From NCBI GenBank assembly GCA_018698675.1, contig JABIPA010000060.1, forward strand, positions 1 through 52,549: 52,549 bases of DNA, written 5' to 3'. The translations under genes and the position numbers were made by a program. Numbering within the stretch: position 1 is the stretch's first letter; each line of letters begins with the position of its first letter. Positions 8,139 through 19,700 of this stretch are shown piece by piece. This stretch comes from a bacterium (GTDB taxonomy: Bacteria; Margulisbacteria; Marinamargulisbacteria; JABIPA01). The notes under the pieces were generated by a model. The model searched no databases, was not told the origin of the DNA, and saw only the letters and a list, made by a program, of their open reading frames with translations.

Positions 8139-8735
8139 ATGAATAACGACCTAAAAACTTTACTCCTCCTTGAAGACAAAATCTGGAATAACACGCCACT
8201 TCAAGATGATGAATATGACACTGTCTTTTCCATTCTCGATCAATCATTGATCAAGGACGTTGTCGTGTTAGCTGGACTTATTTCTGTAAATCATAGACCC
8301 ACACTATTACGCCTAATTAAAGGATTCCCAAAATATCGAGCATTTAAACAACAGCAATTATACATTGCTTTAGGAACTGCAAATTTCATGGAAGCCTATA
8401 AGTTTTTTTTCGAATTATTACGCGCCTCAAAAAATAAAGAAGACACTATTAGACTATCTGTTTGCTTGGCTAAAACACATTATTTCATCTTCCCTCAACT
8501 ACTTATTGAATTAGATAAGGCTCAGGATTCACCTGCGTATTTAGAGAAGTTAAAAACAGTTTTAGAAAGAATGGGGTTCAGAAAATTAAGGCCCTATTTA
8601 AGGATGTTTCCAATTATTCCCACTGAATGGATATTTAGAGATGTATTTGGAAACAATGTCATCAACCTTCTATATAAAGATATGGAAGATGCTCAAACAA
8701 ATTTAAAAAATAGGTCCTCATCAAAAAAACGGTAA
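8139..8735 (+). CDS. Unknown helical protein, 198 aa
   Basis: No family is recognised. The sequence is predicted helical by eye, with repeated hydrophobic heptad-like stretches of about 35-40 residues that recall a short helical-repeat (TPR/HEAT-type) fold. The C-terminus is basic (KNRSSSKKR). There is no signal peptide or membrane segment. No clear ribosome site precedes the ATG, so the start is less certain than for its neighbours. It is divergent from the 88-aa gene and convergent with the 489-aa gene. The composition would suit a cytoplasmic chaperone or adaptor for the adjacent cluster, but this is context only. Confidence 0.65.
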   Translation: MNNDLKTLLLLEDKIWNNTPLQDDEYDTVFSILDQSLIKDVVVLAGLISVNHRPTLLRLIKGFPKYRAFKQQQLYIALGTANFMEAYKFFFELLRASKNKEDTIRLSVCLAKTHYFIFPQLLIELDKAQDSPAYLEKLKTVLERMGFRKLRPYLRMFPIIPTEWIFRDVFGNNVINLLYKDMEDAQTNLKNRSSSKKR

Positions 8736-8820
8736 ACTTCAAAAGACTCTTATTCTATTATCAAGAGATGCCCTTTTTATGATTTCTATTCAATAGATGC
8801 ATACGTTTAGTAAATATAAA

Positions 8821-8841
8821 TGTGAAAATTAAATTTTTACA
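8821..8841. terminator. AT-rich inverted repeat between convergent genes
   Basis: TGTGAAAATT (8821-8830) pairs with AATTTTTACA (8832-8841) with one mismatch, overlapping the stop codon of the 489-aa gene. It lies in the 101-nt gap between two convergent genes, where a bidirectional terminator is expected. The stem has almost no GC, so the call is weak. Confidence 0.25.
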
Positions 8842-10306
8842 GTCTCAATTGTTTTTTAAATAACACGATATTTTCCCAATAAAACTTATTCATCTCTTGA
8901 TTTGCACGAAGACGAACTAAATCAGTCGTACCCATATTTCTACGATTCACCCCTTGAGATACCTGGTCCCAAAAAACGAGAAACCGTTTTGGAGCGTCTT
9001 TATAAAAACCTCTAACACAGTCTATCCCTATGGATACACTCTGCTGATTTCCAGACCCTAAAAAATCGACTAAATAACTTTGTCCTCTAAAAACCAATTC
9101 AGGTCGAGTTGCCTGTATATGGTTCATAACAAACCGTTCCGCTAATTTTCTCGACGTATACCGACTAGATTTTGAAAGACGAATAAAAACAGGAAGAGAA
9201 GCATTCCCTAATTCAAAATCATTACCCATCACCCATTGAATTAAGTGTTTATTATTTGCGTGATGACCTCCCTTTTTAAGGGACAGTAGTAATTCAAACT
9301 TAAACAACGAAACCTCGTTCTTTTCTGAGATTGATTTATTGAACAAAGAAAAATAAGCATGTGTAATCGTTTTTGAAATATTCAGAGCATTCGAATCACT
9401 AAGCGATTTCAAACCTGTAGTTATAATCTCTTTAAACCGTCTTGAAAAAGGTACTTTATTTAAGGAAACCCCTATTAAATCAGATACCATTAAAAACGAA
9501 CAAAGATTTCTGACATTTTCATCTTCGGATGCGGCCATTTTAAAAACTATTTGATTAAAATCACCATAATGATAAGGAGCTATGTTTACCAGAATATCCA
9601 GAAATGCAGATTGGCATACTTGGAATAAGCGTATATTTTTAGGGTCCATCATTTGAAATAGTTGCTTCTGAAAATAAACACCGACACCTTCGTCTCCGAA
9701 AACTAATCGTTTAAAAATATACCCAGCCGTCAACCTATGATGACGGTCCCGAGACGAGGCCAACGCATTAATTTGATTTGAAACAGACCTTAATTGTCCT
9801 GTTCTATACACCGATTCAGAGATAATCTTTGCAGCCGCCTCATTCTCTCTAAGAAAATAAGACGATGAAAGGCTCATTAACTCCGAATTAATATAGGAAT
9901 TAAGGGTATCTCCTGTATAAATATTTTGAACTCGAAGCTGCTCTCTTTTTTTTCGAGATTGTTCCTTGAATAAAGAATGTTGAGGGAGCTTATATTGAAT
10001 ACTTGAAAAAGGTATTTTGTTTACAATCTCAACTGACTCACCCATCCCTTTTTCCACGCATTCCTCAATGTCCGAAAACTCTTCTTTAATTGAATAATCA
10101 CCTCTTAACAGACGACTACTTTCGTTTGGGTTTATTTCTAATGAAGACGATGAAAATGTAAGGTTCAAACCCTCTTGCCCACTACCCGAGTCTCCATAAG
10201 TGTGAAACCAATCCATAAAAATAGTTTGAGAATACGTTTCCAAAGACATTGCGACTACTTTTTTACAGAGTTTTCGTAGCCCTCGTTTATAGTTCATCGT
10301 TACCAT
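8837..10306 (-). CDS. Unknown helical-repeat (HEAT-like) protein, 489 aa
   Basis: No named family. The N-terminus is basic (KRGLRKLCKK near residue 7). Residues about 170-480 form successive pairs of amphipathic helices, with lines such as VRNLCSFLMVSDLIGVSLN and VSIGIDCVRGFYKDAPKRF, which fit a HEAT/ARM-like alpha-solenoid. It has at least five cysteines, unlike the Cys-free cluster to its left, which fits a cytoplasmic protein. The ATG is preceded by GGAG with 7-nt spacing, which supports the longest start. It is transcribed alone, away from the giant operon, and converges with the 198-aa gene. A scaffold or adaptor role is a guess from fold type. Confidence 0.7.
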   Translation of the reverse strand: MVTMNYKRGLRKLCKKVVAMSLETYSQTIFMDWFHTYGDSGSGQEGLNLTFSSSSLEINPNESSRLLRGDYSIKEEFSDIEECVEKGMGESVEIVNKIPFSSIQYKLPQHSLFKEQSRKKREQLRVQNIYTGDTLNSYINSELMSLSSSYFLRENEAAAKIISESVYRTGQLRSVSNQINALASSRDRHHRLTAGYIFKRLVFGDEGVGVYFQKQLFQMMDPKNIRLFQVCQSAFLDILVNIAPYHYGDFNQIVFKMAASEDENVRNLCSFLMVSDLIGVSLNKVPFSRRFKEIITTGLKSLSDSNALNISKTITHAYFSLFNKSISEKNEVSLFKFELLLSLKKGGHHANNKHLIQWVMGNDFELGNASLPVFIRLSKSSRYTSRKLAERFVMNHIQATRPELVFRGQSYLVDFLGSGNQQSVSIGIDCVRGFYKDAPKRFLVFWDQVSQGVNRRNMGTTDLVRLRANQEMNKFYWENIVLFKKQLRL

Positions 10307-10712
10307 TTACTCACTCCATTTTTACAAAATCAGAAATTTAAAACCCTACTCCATTATCGTTACCAAAAACTATTAATTTCATGTTTTTTTCAATATAAAA
10401 ACGACGTAAATGACATATTTACACCAAGCAGTACTATGCGTATGTATTGAATAACGCTCTTAGTTTTGTGCCTTCATCAGAAAATATTCATATTAAAAAA
10501 TATACGCACATCTATATATACCAAAATACAAAAACAAAAAACTCACTTTTTAAAATTCTAAACAAAACAGGGAATATAAATGAATACAATCCCTCAAAAA
10601 TGGCAATAACTAAGTATAGGCACGATAAATATATCTGTCTTACTTGGGAAAAAATATTTTTCCCCAAACGTCTTTTAGGGGGAAAAGACCATCTTAAACT
10701 AGGAGTCACTAT
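10307..10712. other. 406-bp divergent intergenic region before the giant operon
   Basis: This AT-rich gap separates the 489-aa gene (-) from the 5605-aa gene (+) and should hold both promoters, though I cannot place hexamers with confidence. Its right end contains two adjacent stem-loops (10644-10667 and 10670-10689) and the ribosome site AGGAG (10701-10705) of the giant gene. A weak AGGGA/TCCCT pair lies at 10569-10573 and 10590-10594. Short ORFs in it overlap the giant start and are not credible. Confidence 0.5.
10644..10689 (+). promoter_or_regulatory. Two adjacent stem-loops in the leader of the giant gene
   Basis: The first stem runs from TTGGGAAAAA at 10644 to TTTTTCCCCAA ending at 10667. 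The second has arms GTCTTTT (10670-10676) and AAAAGAC (10683-10689) around an AGGGGG loop. The pair ends 11 nt before the ribosome site at 10701. The first can also be read as a DNA palindrome whose half-site TTGGGAA matches the TTGGGAATA palindrome upstream of the NTF2-like gene. It may be a repressor site, an RNA attenuator or a translation-control structure; the G-rich loop (AGGGGG) is itself SD-like and could compete. Confidence 0.5.
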
Positions 10713-13700
10713 ATGGAACGACCAGCAGATCAGTTAATGACATCTCAAAACGGGATTTCGTTAACAGCTGGGTTTGATTCGATTTTCAATGAAAATTTAC
10801 AATCAGAAGCTTTTGAAAAATACAATCGCCTACTTAAAGAAACTCAAGAAGACTCATTTGAACAGTCTGCCGATACGCCCGCGCATATATCTGCGGCCCT
10901 TCAACAAAAACTAATTTATTTATTAAATCGTATCGATGGAAAAACACTTTCTGGAAAAGATTGCCAAGCCTGCTCCAAATTCATTGAGAATGGCCCCATC
11001 ACACTTACTCCCGAGGAATCGCTTAGTACCGGAAAATTTTTAAACTACATACTCGACCCTAGAAAAGCTTCTTCACTAGATATTTCTTGGGAAACACAAA
11101 AACAACTTGAACACTTAGAAAACAATTTACCTGACATTGAAACATCATTAGAAAAAGACATTATTCTTCAAAATACGACATTAGAAAATAAACTCAACAT
11201 TTCTGATACTGAGCTAAAGTTTAGACGTCATAGCTATCTAATTGACCCTGATTCTAAGCAATTGAATACATATATCGATACATTAATTAACGAAAACGCC
11301 CTATCACTAAAAGGGCCCCTTTCTCAAGTAGCTACGACACTATCAAATCTTGTAAAAGACAATATTGAATATGTTCCTGATAACGAAATAGATACATGGT
11401 CTAGCGTAGAAGAAACGCTAACGTCTTTATCTGGAGATTGTGAGGATTTAAACATTCTTCTTGCTTCCATGTTAATGAACGTTTTAAAACGAAAAGGATT
11501 TTCTGACCACAAAATAAGACAGATGGTGAAAGTTCAAGCAGGATATATAGAAACACCAACTGGTGGATTCTCCGGACATACAATTACAAAGTTTTTTCCT
11601 GAATCAAGTAAGCCTGTTATGGCCCTAGACCCCACATCAAGCAACGCAGCTGTTTATTATGATACGTATAAGTTTGATGCAATCTTCGAATTTAATGACC
11701 GTGTTTGGAATAAATTTCAAGAAATAGATTCTACCTTTGAAACAGCCTTCTATATTAAAGATCTTGAAACCTTTGTTGGAGATGATACCGGAGAAACGCC
11801 TCCCCCACAGGATTCTATTTTAGGGCTTTGGAACGAGATTAATCACACCGTTAACAACATTGAAATGGGCATCGAATATTTAGATTGGGACGAATACAGA
11901 GCCTGGTTTAATGACAGATGGGACTACAATAACAATAGATGGAATAGAGATGATGGTATCCGCGCAGAAAATACGTATTTAACATACAACGATGTTGTTA
12001 GCATGAGACTTACATCTGCAACTGAACCAAGCCAGTTAGATGACCTATTAGATGACGACGGAAAAGTTATTGTAGAAACCGCAGATGAAAAATATAAACG
12101 CGCCAGAACAGAATATACAAAACGAGCCGCAGCCGCAGCCGCTGATCTCGCAGAAGAGTTCACGCCAACCGTTAAAATTAGTTGGACCCAAGAACGTGAA
12201 TGGGATAGAGATGGAAACATATATAAAGAATGGGACAATACCCAAATACGCTATAACCAATTTTGGACGGCGGTTCCTCACAAAATTACATTGGGTGAAG
12301 ACGAGGTTCCAGAAACGGATGCTTCTGAGGGTTCTAGTTCTCCAAATGATGTCGCGGACGAAGCCGAAGCTGCAGACGGCCAAAACCCAATAAGTATAGG
12401 CGGCGTAGAAATTCTTATCCCAGATCAAACTGAATTAAAAACAAGTGATTTAGACACCGTCGTATTATCTTCAAACGGGGGTTTATGGAATACCCAACCA
12501 GATAGAGAAGCCATTTATGCAATACTCGTTGCAAATGGATATTTAGAAGCTTCTGTAGTAGACGGGGTAAATATCTGGACGGTAACTGGAGACTTTAATG
12601 ACTATGCATACGCTGTAGAAACATCCGAAGTTACTCCCGAGTATTTTGACCCGGATGGAGATGGTACTTTTGTAGCAGTAGATGACCCAGATAGGCTAGA
12701 AGGTTCTAGCATTGATTCTGCAAATCCATACAATGCAGAATATGCGGAACAAGAATTTGAACGAAATGTCTATGATGGCGAAGTTCATTATTATGAAGGC
12801 CTAGACTTAACCATAGACGGCGTTGAATCAGTTTATGGAGAAAACCAAGATTTTAGACGGCTAATTTTTGAATTTTTAAATGAGCATAAAACAGAGAGCG
12901 TGGTATCGGGGACACCCGACGTACCTACTGTTGAGGGGGTTGGTTCTGACGATGGAGAAGGTGGGGCTTCTGAAAGTGCCGATTTTAAGCCCTATACCGG
13001 AAACGCTGTAGACTTTGTATTTTACGAAATTGAGCCATACAAATATTTTAAATTCATAGAAGATGCAAAAAACTTATTAAACGAATTCACGCTCTATTAC
13101 CACATGGCAAATACGCTTACAGACGTTTATTTCCAAGTCGGTGGTGAAATTTTAGATTCTGCTCTTTCAGAAGGAGATAAACAGGAAATAAAACGGTCAA
13201 GACGAAGTGGGGACAAATTTAAAAGTAAAATAGCGGGACAAATCAATAAATTTCAACAAAAAATAAACAATGGTTGGTCAGAAATAATGGGTGAAATCAA
13301 CGGACTCATTACCAACCAAAATAGATCTCAAAAAGAAATAGCAAGTTTAAAAATAGAACAATTTGCACAACAAGTTGTTGTAGATGGAATTGGGTCTGGC
13401 ATGGTTGATGGGTTAACTCACACGTTTTCTTATATAAGAAGTTCTGCACGGTCTCAATTGGCCGTAAAATACGCTAGGTTAAATGCAAAAAATGCACAGG
13501 CAACTGCGGAATTAACGAGACTATACATGGGAGGCCAATACGCAGATGTCGACTTAGAGGACATTCCAATATCTGGCTCTGTACTTAAGGCTAAAGGGAA
13601 CCCTCGCAAAGAAGGAAATGGCAATCTATATATAAATAATTCTGGTTTCAAAACAAATGCCCAGCATGGAATTACACTTTGGGACGTAAACGCACCTACA

Positions 13701-16700
13701 TCTACGGATTCGGAAAGATTACAGGAAGAAATTAAGAATAGTAACTACACAAATGGGTCCTATTTCTTCGGAAGTAAAACATGGGATTTCATGGAGACAG
13801 AACGAAACGTCTCTACTATTGGAAACTCTGAAATTAGCTACGGTAAAGTAAAGATCAATAACAAATTAGATAGATATCGAACAGATTTTGCTGCGATAAA
13901 AAAACAACTCGATGTATCTTGGGATTCGTTTGCAGACTACACCTCCGAGGACGGCCTGATTCGACTTGCTAACTCAATGAATGCAGGTGCGAGTCGAACG
14001 AGACGTGAAATAACTGACGAAAATTCCCTATTATATGAACGAGCATTAGCAGCTCCTGCTTCTGGTGCAAATGGGTCAAACGATAACCTTCGTATGTTTA
14101 TCGATCAAAAAACGGAAGAAATCTTGGACTTTCGAAGTAATTTCACCCTTATGCAAAATAAAATTCGAAACATCTTAATCTTTAAACAAAGCCTTATGGC
14201 AAAGAAACTTGAAGCGGCGCAAGCCATCGGAAATGCAGAATCTACATCATCAACAACCGCCATACAATCTATGAGTACCCAAGGCCTTGATGGTGAATTA
14301 GGGCGAATGACAACGGCCTTTGAAAACATGATAGGTAACGCTAAAGAACTTACAAGTAGTTTAAATGCTGTTGTTAAAGCGAGATGGCAATTTAAATATG
14401 ACTCTGCGATGTTAGTTGCTAAAAATGTAAAAATTGCCGTTTACCTAATTGCCACCGCCGCGTTCATTGGTATATCTGGTGGTTTAGCAGCCGCATTTGC
14501 CGTTGTAACTGGGGGAGCTCCCACAACACCAGGAGATCCCTTTTACTGGAACTATTTTATGATGGAACTTTTTTCCGCCGGTGTAGAAAATGCGTTTGGA
14601 ATATGGGAAAACCAAGGACTTAAAAAAGAAATACAAGGTGAATTCTATACAGAAATAATGCAATCTCGAGGGATGGAAAATGGAAAGGCCCCAAAATCAG
14701 ATAACCTCTATTCAAAGTCTGGGTCCGCACTAAAAGTAAATAACTACAACACGGAAATAAATGCCACTAATTTAGCAGGCATCGATAACATGAGTACCGA
14801 AGAAGGCGACTATTACTCAGCCCTAGTTAATAAAAATGTTTATCTCCAACGAAATGAATTGAATACACTTTGGACAGACGAAGATGATGGAATTAAACGA
14901 ACACTTAAACCGGGACAAGGAGATGGTGTCCTCACATCAAATACGATAGAAGGAACGCCTTCTTTTTTAGTGCCAAGAGGAGACGGGAATTTAGTTTTAG
15001 ATAGCGCCATGTTGGCTCAAACAGCGAACCCTGTCATGGGTTTCCAAAATAAAATAAAACTTTTACTTTTATTTTTAAGTGCTTTATATGATGCGATTGA
15101 ACAAGTTGCAGCCTCAATTGGACAAATGGATAAAACGGGCGCGTCTAAAAAGTTTGATAGCCAAATAGAAGCGCTTATCGGCGTTGAACGTGGGGTTACA
15201 GACGCTCTTAAAGAAGAAATGTTTGCAATTAAAGAAGCATGGGACCAAACTTGGGAACGAAAAAGAGATAAAAATGCAGGAGACAGAGAATCTGTCGCAG
15301 ATGCGTTAAGAATCCCAGCCTCAGTCCTTGCCGCCATACCGGGTGGAGCCGCTATAGCGGCCGAATTAGCTTATACTACAGTTTTAGATACGTCATTAGA
15401 TGTCTTTAAATATATATCGGGGCCTTACGCTCCCAATTTTTCAAACTATAAACGAACGAACGGTACAAATGCGGCTATAAATCCTAACTTTTACGACCCT
15501 GAAGATGGAGACATCTCAAAATACAATCCGCGATACAATCCGCAAACACAAGCATTCGATGATAAATATCCAGATGAAACTACGGCTAGTCCCGAAGAAA
15601 TTGAATACAATATTGATGGAACCATTGCCTATGATGATGAAGGAAATATGATATTAAAACCAACTGTATTTGAAGCATCCAGATACGCTCGTATTGGACG
15701 AACAATAAATAGAGAAGATGGAAATTATGACGCTAGTGATGACGAAAACATAGAAGCAGCACACAAGTATTCATCTTGGTACAATTCGGCAGAATACGAA
15801 AAAGGCTACATAAAAGTTTTATCAGATAGTGATTTAGGTAAAAGTTTAAGACAATCCGTTGATGGAATGGAATATCGAGAAGTTAACTATGCCGCCTTTC
15901 TTGAAACTCAACTAAGCCTTCAAACGTTAAGTGTAAACAGAATAATGATGGGTATGATGGAAATGGCTCTTTATAATGCCAAACAAAATACCCTTAAAAA
16001 AATGGTCGGATTCGCAAATGCTTCTGGAGCCATAGACAATTTGATGTCAATTGTTGATAACTACAATAATACTCAAATGGGACTAATTTCTGACTATCAA
16101 CAGGAAATGGCAAGTCGCGCAGAATCGTACAATCAATATTATCAATCTACTATAGATATCTCCTCAAAAGCCGGTGCACAGGTTGCATTTCTAACAGCAA
16201 TGGCAGCTCTAGCTTATTTCAATTTGGCGCCTGGAATGGCTACAAGTGACAAAATATATATCAGAGCCTATAACAAAATCATGGCATCCCTTATTAAGGG
16301 AATCGTTTCCTCATCTATTTCTCTTGGAATTGGTCTACATGGTTTATTCAATATAGCGCCCGTGCCTACCGTAACCTCTGAACTATTAGGAAGCGCAGAT
16401 GAAGACGAACGAGAAGAAGAAGATGCTGATAACATGGAAGCAAGAGACAAAAAACAGGCTGCCAACTACAAAAAATCATCCAAAAAAGAAGGCGCTACCA
16501 TAAAATTCTCTGCCGGGAACACTGGATTTGGAATGACGTCAAATAGAGGTCAAATGACCAAAATGATGACCAAAATGACCCGAATGCTACGGACAATGAA
16601 ACTACAACGAGAAATGTCGTTGGCAGTTTCCGACGCAAAAATGGAAGCTGGGTCTGAAATTAGTGAAGAGCAATCAAGTGGAGCTGTTAATAGAATATTA

Positions 16701-19700
16701 GGTGTATTAAGTGCCATAGGTTCGTCTCAAAAAGCATTGGTCCGACACGTATTTGCAGGTTTGGAAAATAAAGTTGCTGCTGGTAACAGAGCAATTGAAC
16801 AAGTAAAAGACGGCGTCTTGGACATGGTTTCAGCAATAATATCAGCAGCAGCCGATATGTACGGGCAAAAAAGTGGAAACAAAAAAACAGCGAGACGAGG
16901 AAAAATGGCAGGCATCGTCGCAGCAGCGGGACTTTCTGACCTTATTCAATTTTTAGCCGGCGGAGCAGGAGTAGGCGGACAAGGGTTATCCTCTGGCGAA
17001 CCAGATGAGGGGCTTGATGAAGGTGGCGACGGTGAAGGTGAAGAAGGCGGAGAAGACGGATTAGACACAGCTGCATTTGAAAATGAATCGTTATCTGCAG
17101 CGGTTGGCGCAGATAATGCTGGCGCTGCCAAACAAGCGCTTCAGCAACGAAATAGAAATGTAGGTAGATATGTAAACGTATTATCCGCTGAGCTTAAACA
17201 AATCGTTAGTGAGAATGTTAGTGCTAGTAACCCAGAGGATTTAGCAAGTGGAAGAAAAGAACCGTCTGTCGTTGATAAAATTTTACAAAAAAGAAAAGAT
17301 AAAGCCGATAATAAAGCGGCGAGTAAATTGGGAGCTGGAGGCTCAGATGCAGAGCCTCCTACGCCAGGAAGCGCCGCAGCAAGTGTATTAACAACCTTTA
17401 TGCCTTCTGGTGACCCTGGAGATAAAAATTCTGACAAAGCAATGAATACTCTTGCTAAAATTGGAGGCTTTATTGCAAGTGTTGCTGCGTCTCCATTTCT
17501 TATTGTCGCGGCTATGATGGTTGCTGTTTTGGTTGTAGCCACGGATATAGCACAGGAAGAAGACATTGGTAAGGATGGAACAAAATTAGATAACCCGGCC
17601 GACGAAATCCAAGAGGAAGATTCTAAAGAAGAAATAGACCAAAAAACCAGTTCACAAAATAAAAGAAACGAAAATATAGCCGAAAAACTAGGCCTATCAG
17701 GAGGCGCCCAAGAAGCAAAACAGTTAGTTGATAGACTAAAAAGCAAAGGACTCATAGATAAAAAGGGAAATCTATTAACTAGCAACGAGCAAGGTATAAA
17801 AAGTGTCGTTAAAGAACATATCGTTGGAAATGGTAAAAATGGTAAAAATGGTAATGACATAAGCCTTAGTGAGGATCAACGTAAATCTGTAAAAGAATTA
17901 ACCAATAACCTCGTCAAACTTGGAGATGGAAAAGAAACAGGAACGGCTAGCAAAATTTTTCGTTCTAACTTTGGTCTACGCGCTCAACTTGCAAAAAGAG
18001 GATTCAACCTAGCCGACGTAGGACAAACAAAAGAAGATATGCTAAATAAACGTCGAGACGTTCTAGAAAATGAATCATTAGATAAAACAGAAAAGCGCAT
18101 AAAATCAGGCGATGTCGATGACAGCCACGAAAAAGCGGACGGCATAGACTTCATGGACGCTGTTGAAGCAAGAGAAAATTTTGGAAAAAGTGCCAGTGAA
18201 ATTGGAAAAACAATGGATACTTTACCCGAGAGCAAAGAAAAAACAGCTGTTAAAGAAGGTCTAGAAAAAATGCAAGATGCATTGAATGCAGTAGGTTCAG
18301 GAACAATAACCATTGCGGCATTATCTTCTCAAGGACTAGATGCTAGTGATGCTGCTGAAGCAATGTACGTTTTAAGGTCCGAGCAAGACTTTTTGAGTAC
18401 ATATAAAGAAGATTCCGACGGAGACACTAAAGAAGGTTTAAAAGTTCATGATAGATCCGGAATATTTAATGATGAACAGTCACAAGCACTTGAAGACCAT
18501 TTGACCACTCGTTTTGGATCTGAAGAAAAAGCAAAACAAATTATGGACACCATGCATTTGGTTGCAGGAACCAACAGAGGAATGGAAACACTATCCAAAT
18601 CCAAAGACGAACTTGAAACAGCATTATTATCCGCTGACAAAGCACACCTTTTAACTACTGTAGATAAATCTAAAGACGACGAATTAGATGTAAAGGCTGC
18701 TGAAAAAGCATTTGAATCAACAAAAAAAGAAGATATACAAAATCTAGATACAAAAATAGAAGACACTCAAAAAGAGGTCGTTTCAGGAAAGAAAAAAGAA
18801 AAAGATTTAGACGAACAACTTGTAACGGCTGGACATGAAAAAGGTGATATCAATTTAGAACTCGATGCTGCAAATCAATTTCTGACCGACACCGACTTTG
18901 AATCAAAACCGACAGACCCACGTGGTGGAACATTTGCTTCGATATTGGCATTCTGGGAAAACGGAGGTCAAGCTTCGTCTGGTGATGGAGCCGTCTCTGA
19001 CAAAACCAAGGTGGAGGCAATTCTTAAAGCAAACAAAACAACTGATGCAGCCAAAATAAAAGAATTAACAAAATCTCTCAGTGAAGAAGGTAAAGCAGCC
19101 TTAGCAACAATAATAGCCGCTCCCGCGAAAAAAGAAGCCGCGGACAAAAAACTAATCGCTCTGAACAAGGAAAAAACAGAACAAGAGAAAAAAACAAAAG
19201 CACTCCAAACCAAAGTTGACTCATTAACAGTGCAAGCTGCTGAGCTAAAAACATCGACCATTGATACCCCAAAAGCAAGTGATTCTGCAAAACTCAAACA
19301 AGCACGACAAAACGTCACGGACGCCAAAACCAAACAAGAAAAAAATAGGAAAAACAAAAACGAATCATCTTTATTTGCTACATACATGAATACAAAAGTA
19401 TCAAGTAGCAAAACAGATAAGGCAGGTAATACGGTAAAAACTTACAAAAAACATTCGGCGGGTGATTCACTCAATAGAATCGCGATGCGTCAAAAAGCAA
19501 AGAAAGCGATCTCTGCAACATTTCAAGCTAGCTCCATGACGGACGGGCCAGAAAAAACGCAAGCGCTAAAAGATGCTGGCACCCTCACAAAGCAATTAGA
19601 TGAAAATGGTGGGCTAAGCGCAGAAAATACAAAACTTCAAAAGGAAGTTCAAAGTTTATATAAAAAGGGTGATAAACGCTCGGACGAAGAAAAAGAGAAA

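Noticed and set aside
10447-10737. ORF of 96 aa across the leader of the giant gene
   Set aside because: It overlaps the giant start in another frame, has no ribosome site, and its AT-rich composition fits non-coding leader DNA.
17141-17860. Long open frames on the minus strand opposite the 5605-aa gene (for example 17141-17860, 19754-20548, 24356-24910, 25556-26029)
   Set aside because: Their proteins are Ser/Leu/Phe/Ala-rich shadows of a Lys/Ala-rich sense gene, without ribosome sites or recognisable motifs; the sense frame is supported by the domains and the paralogue.
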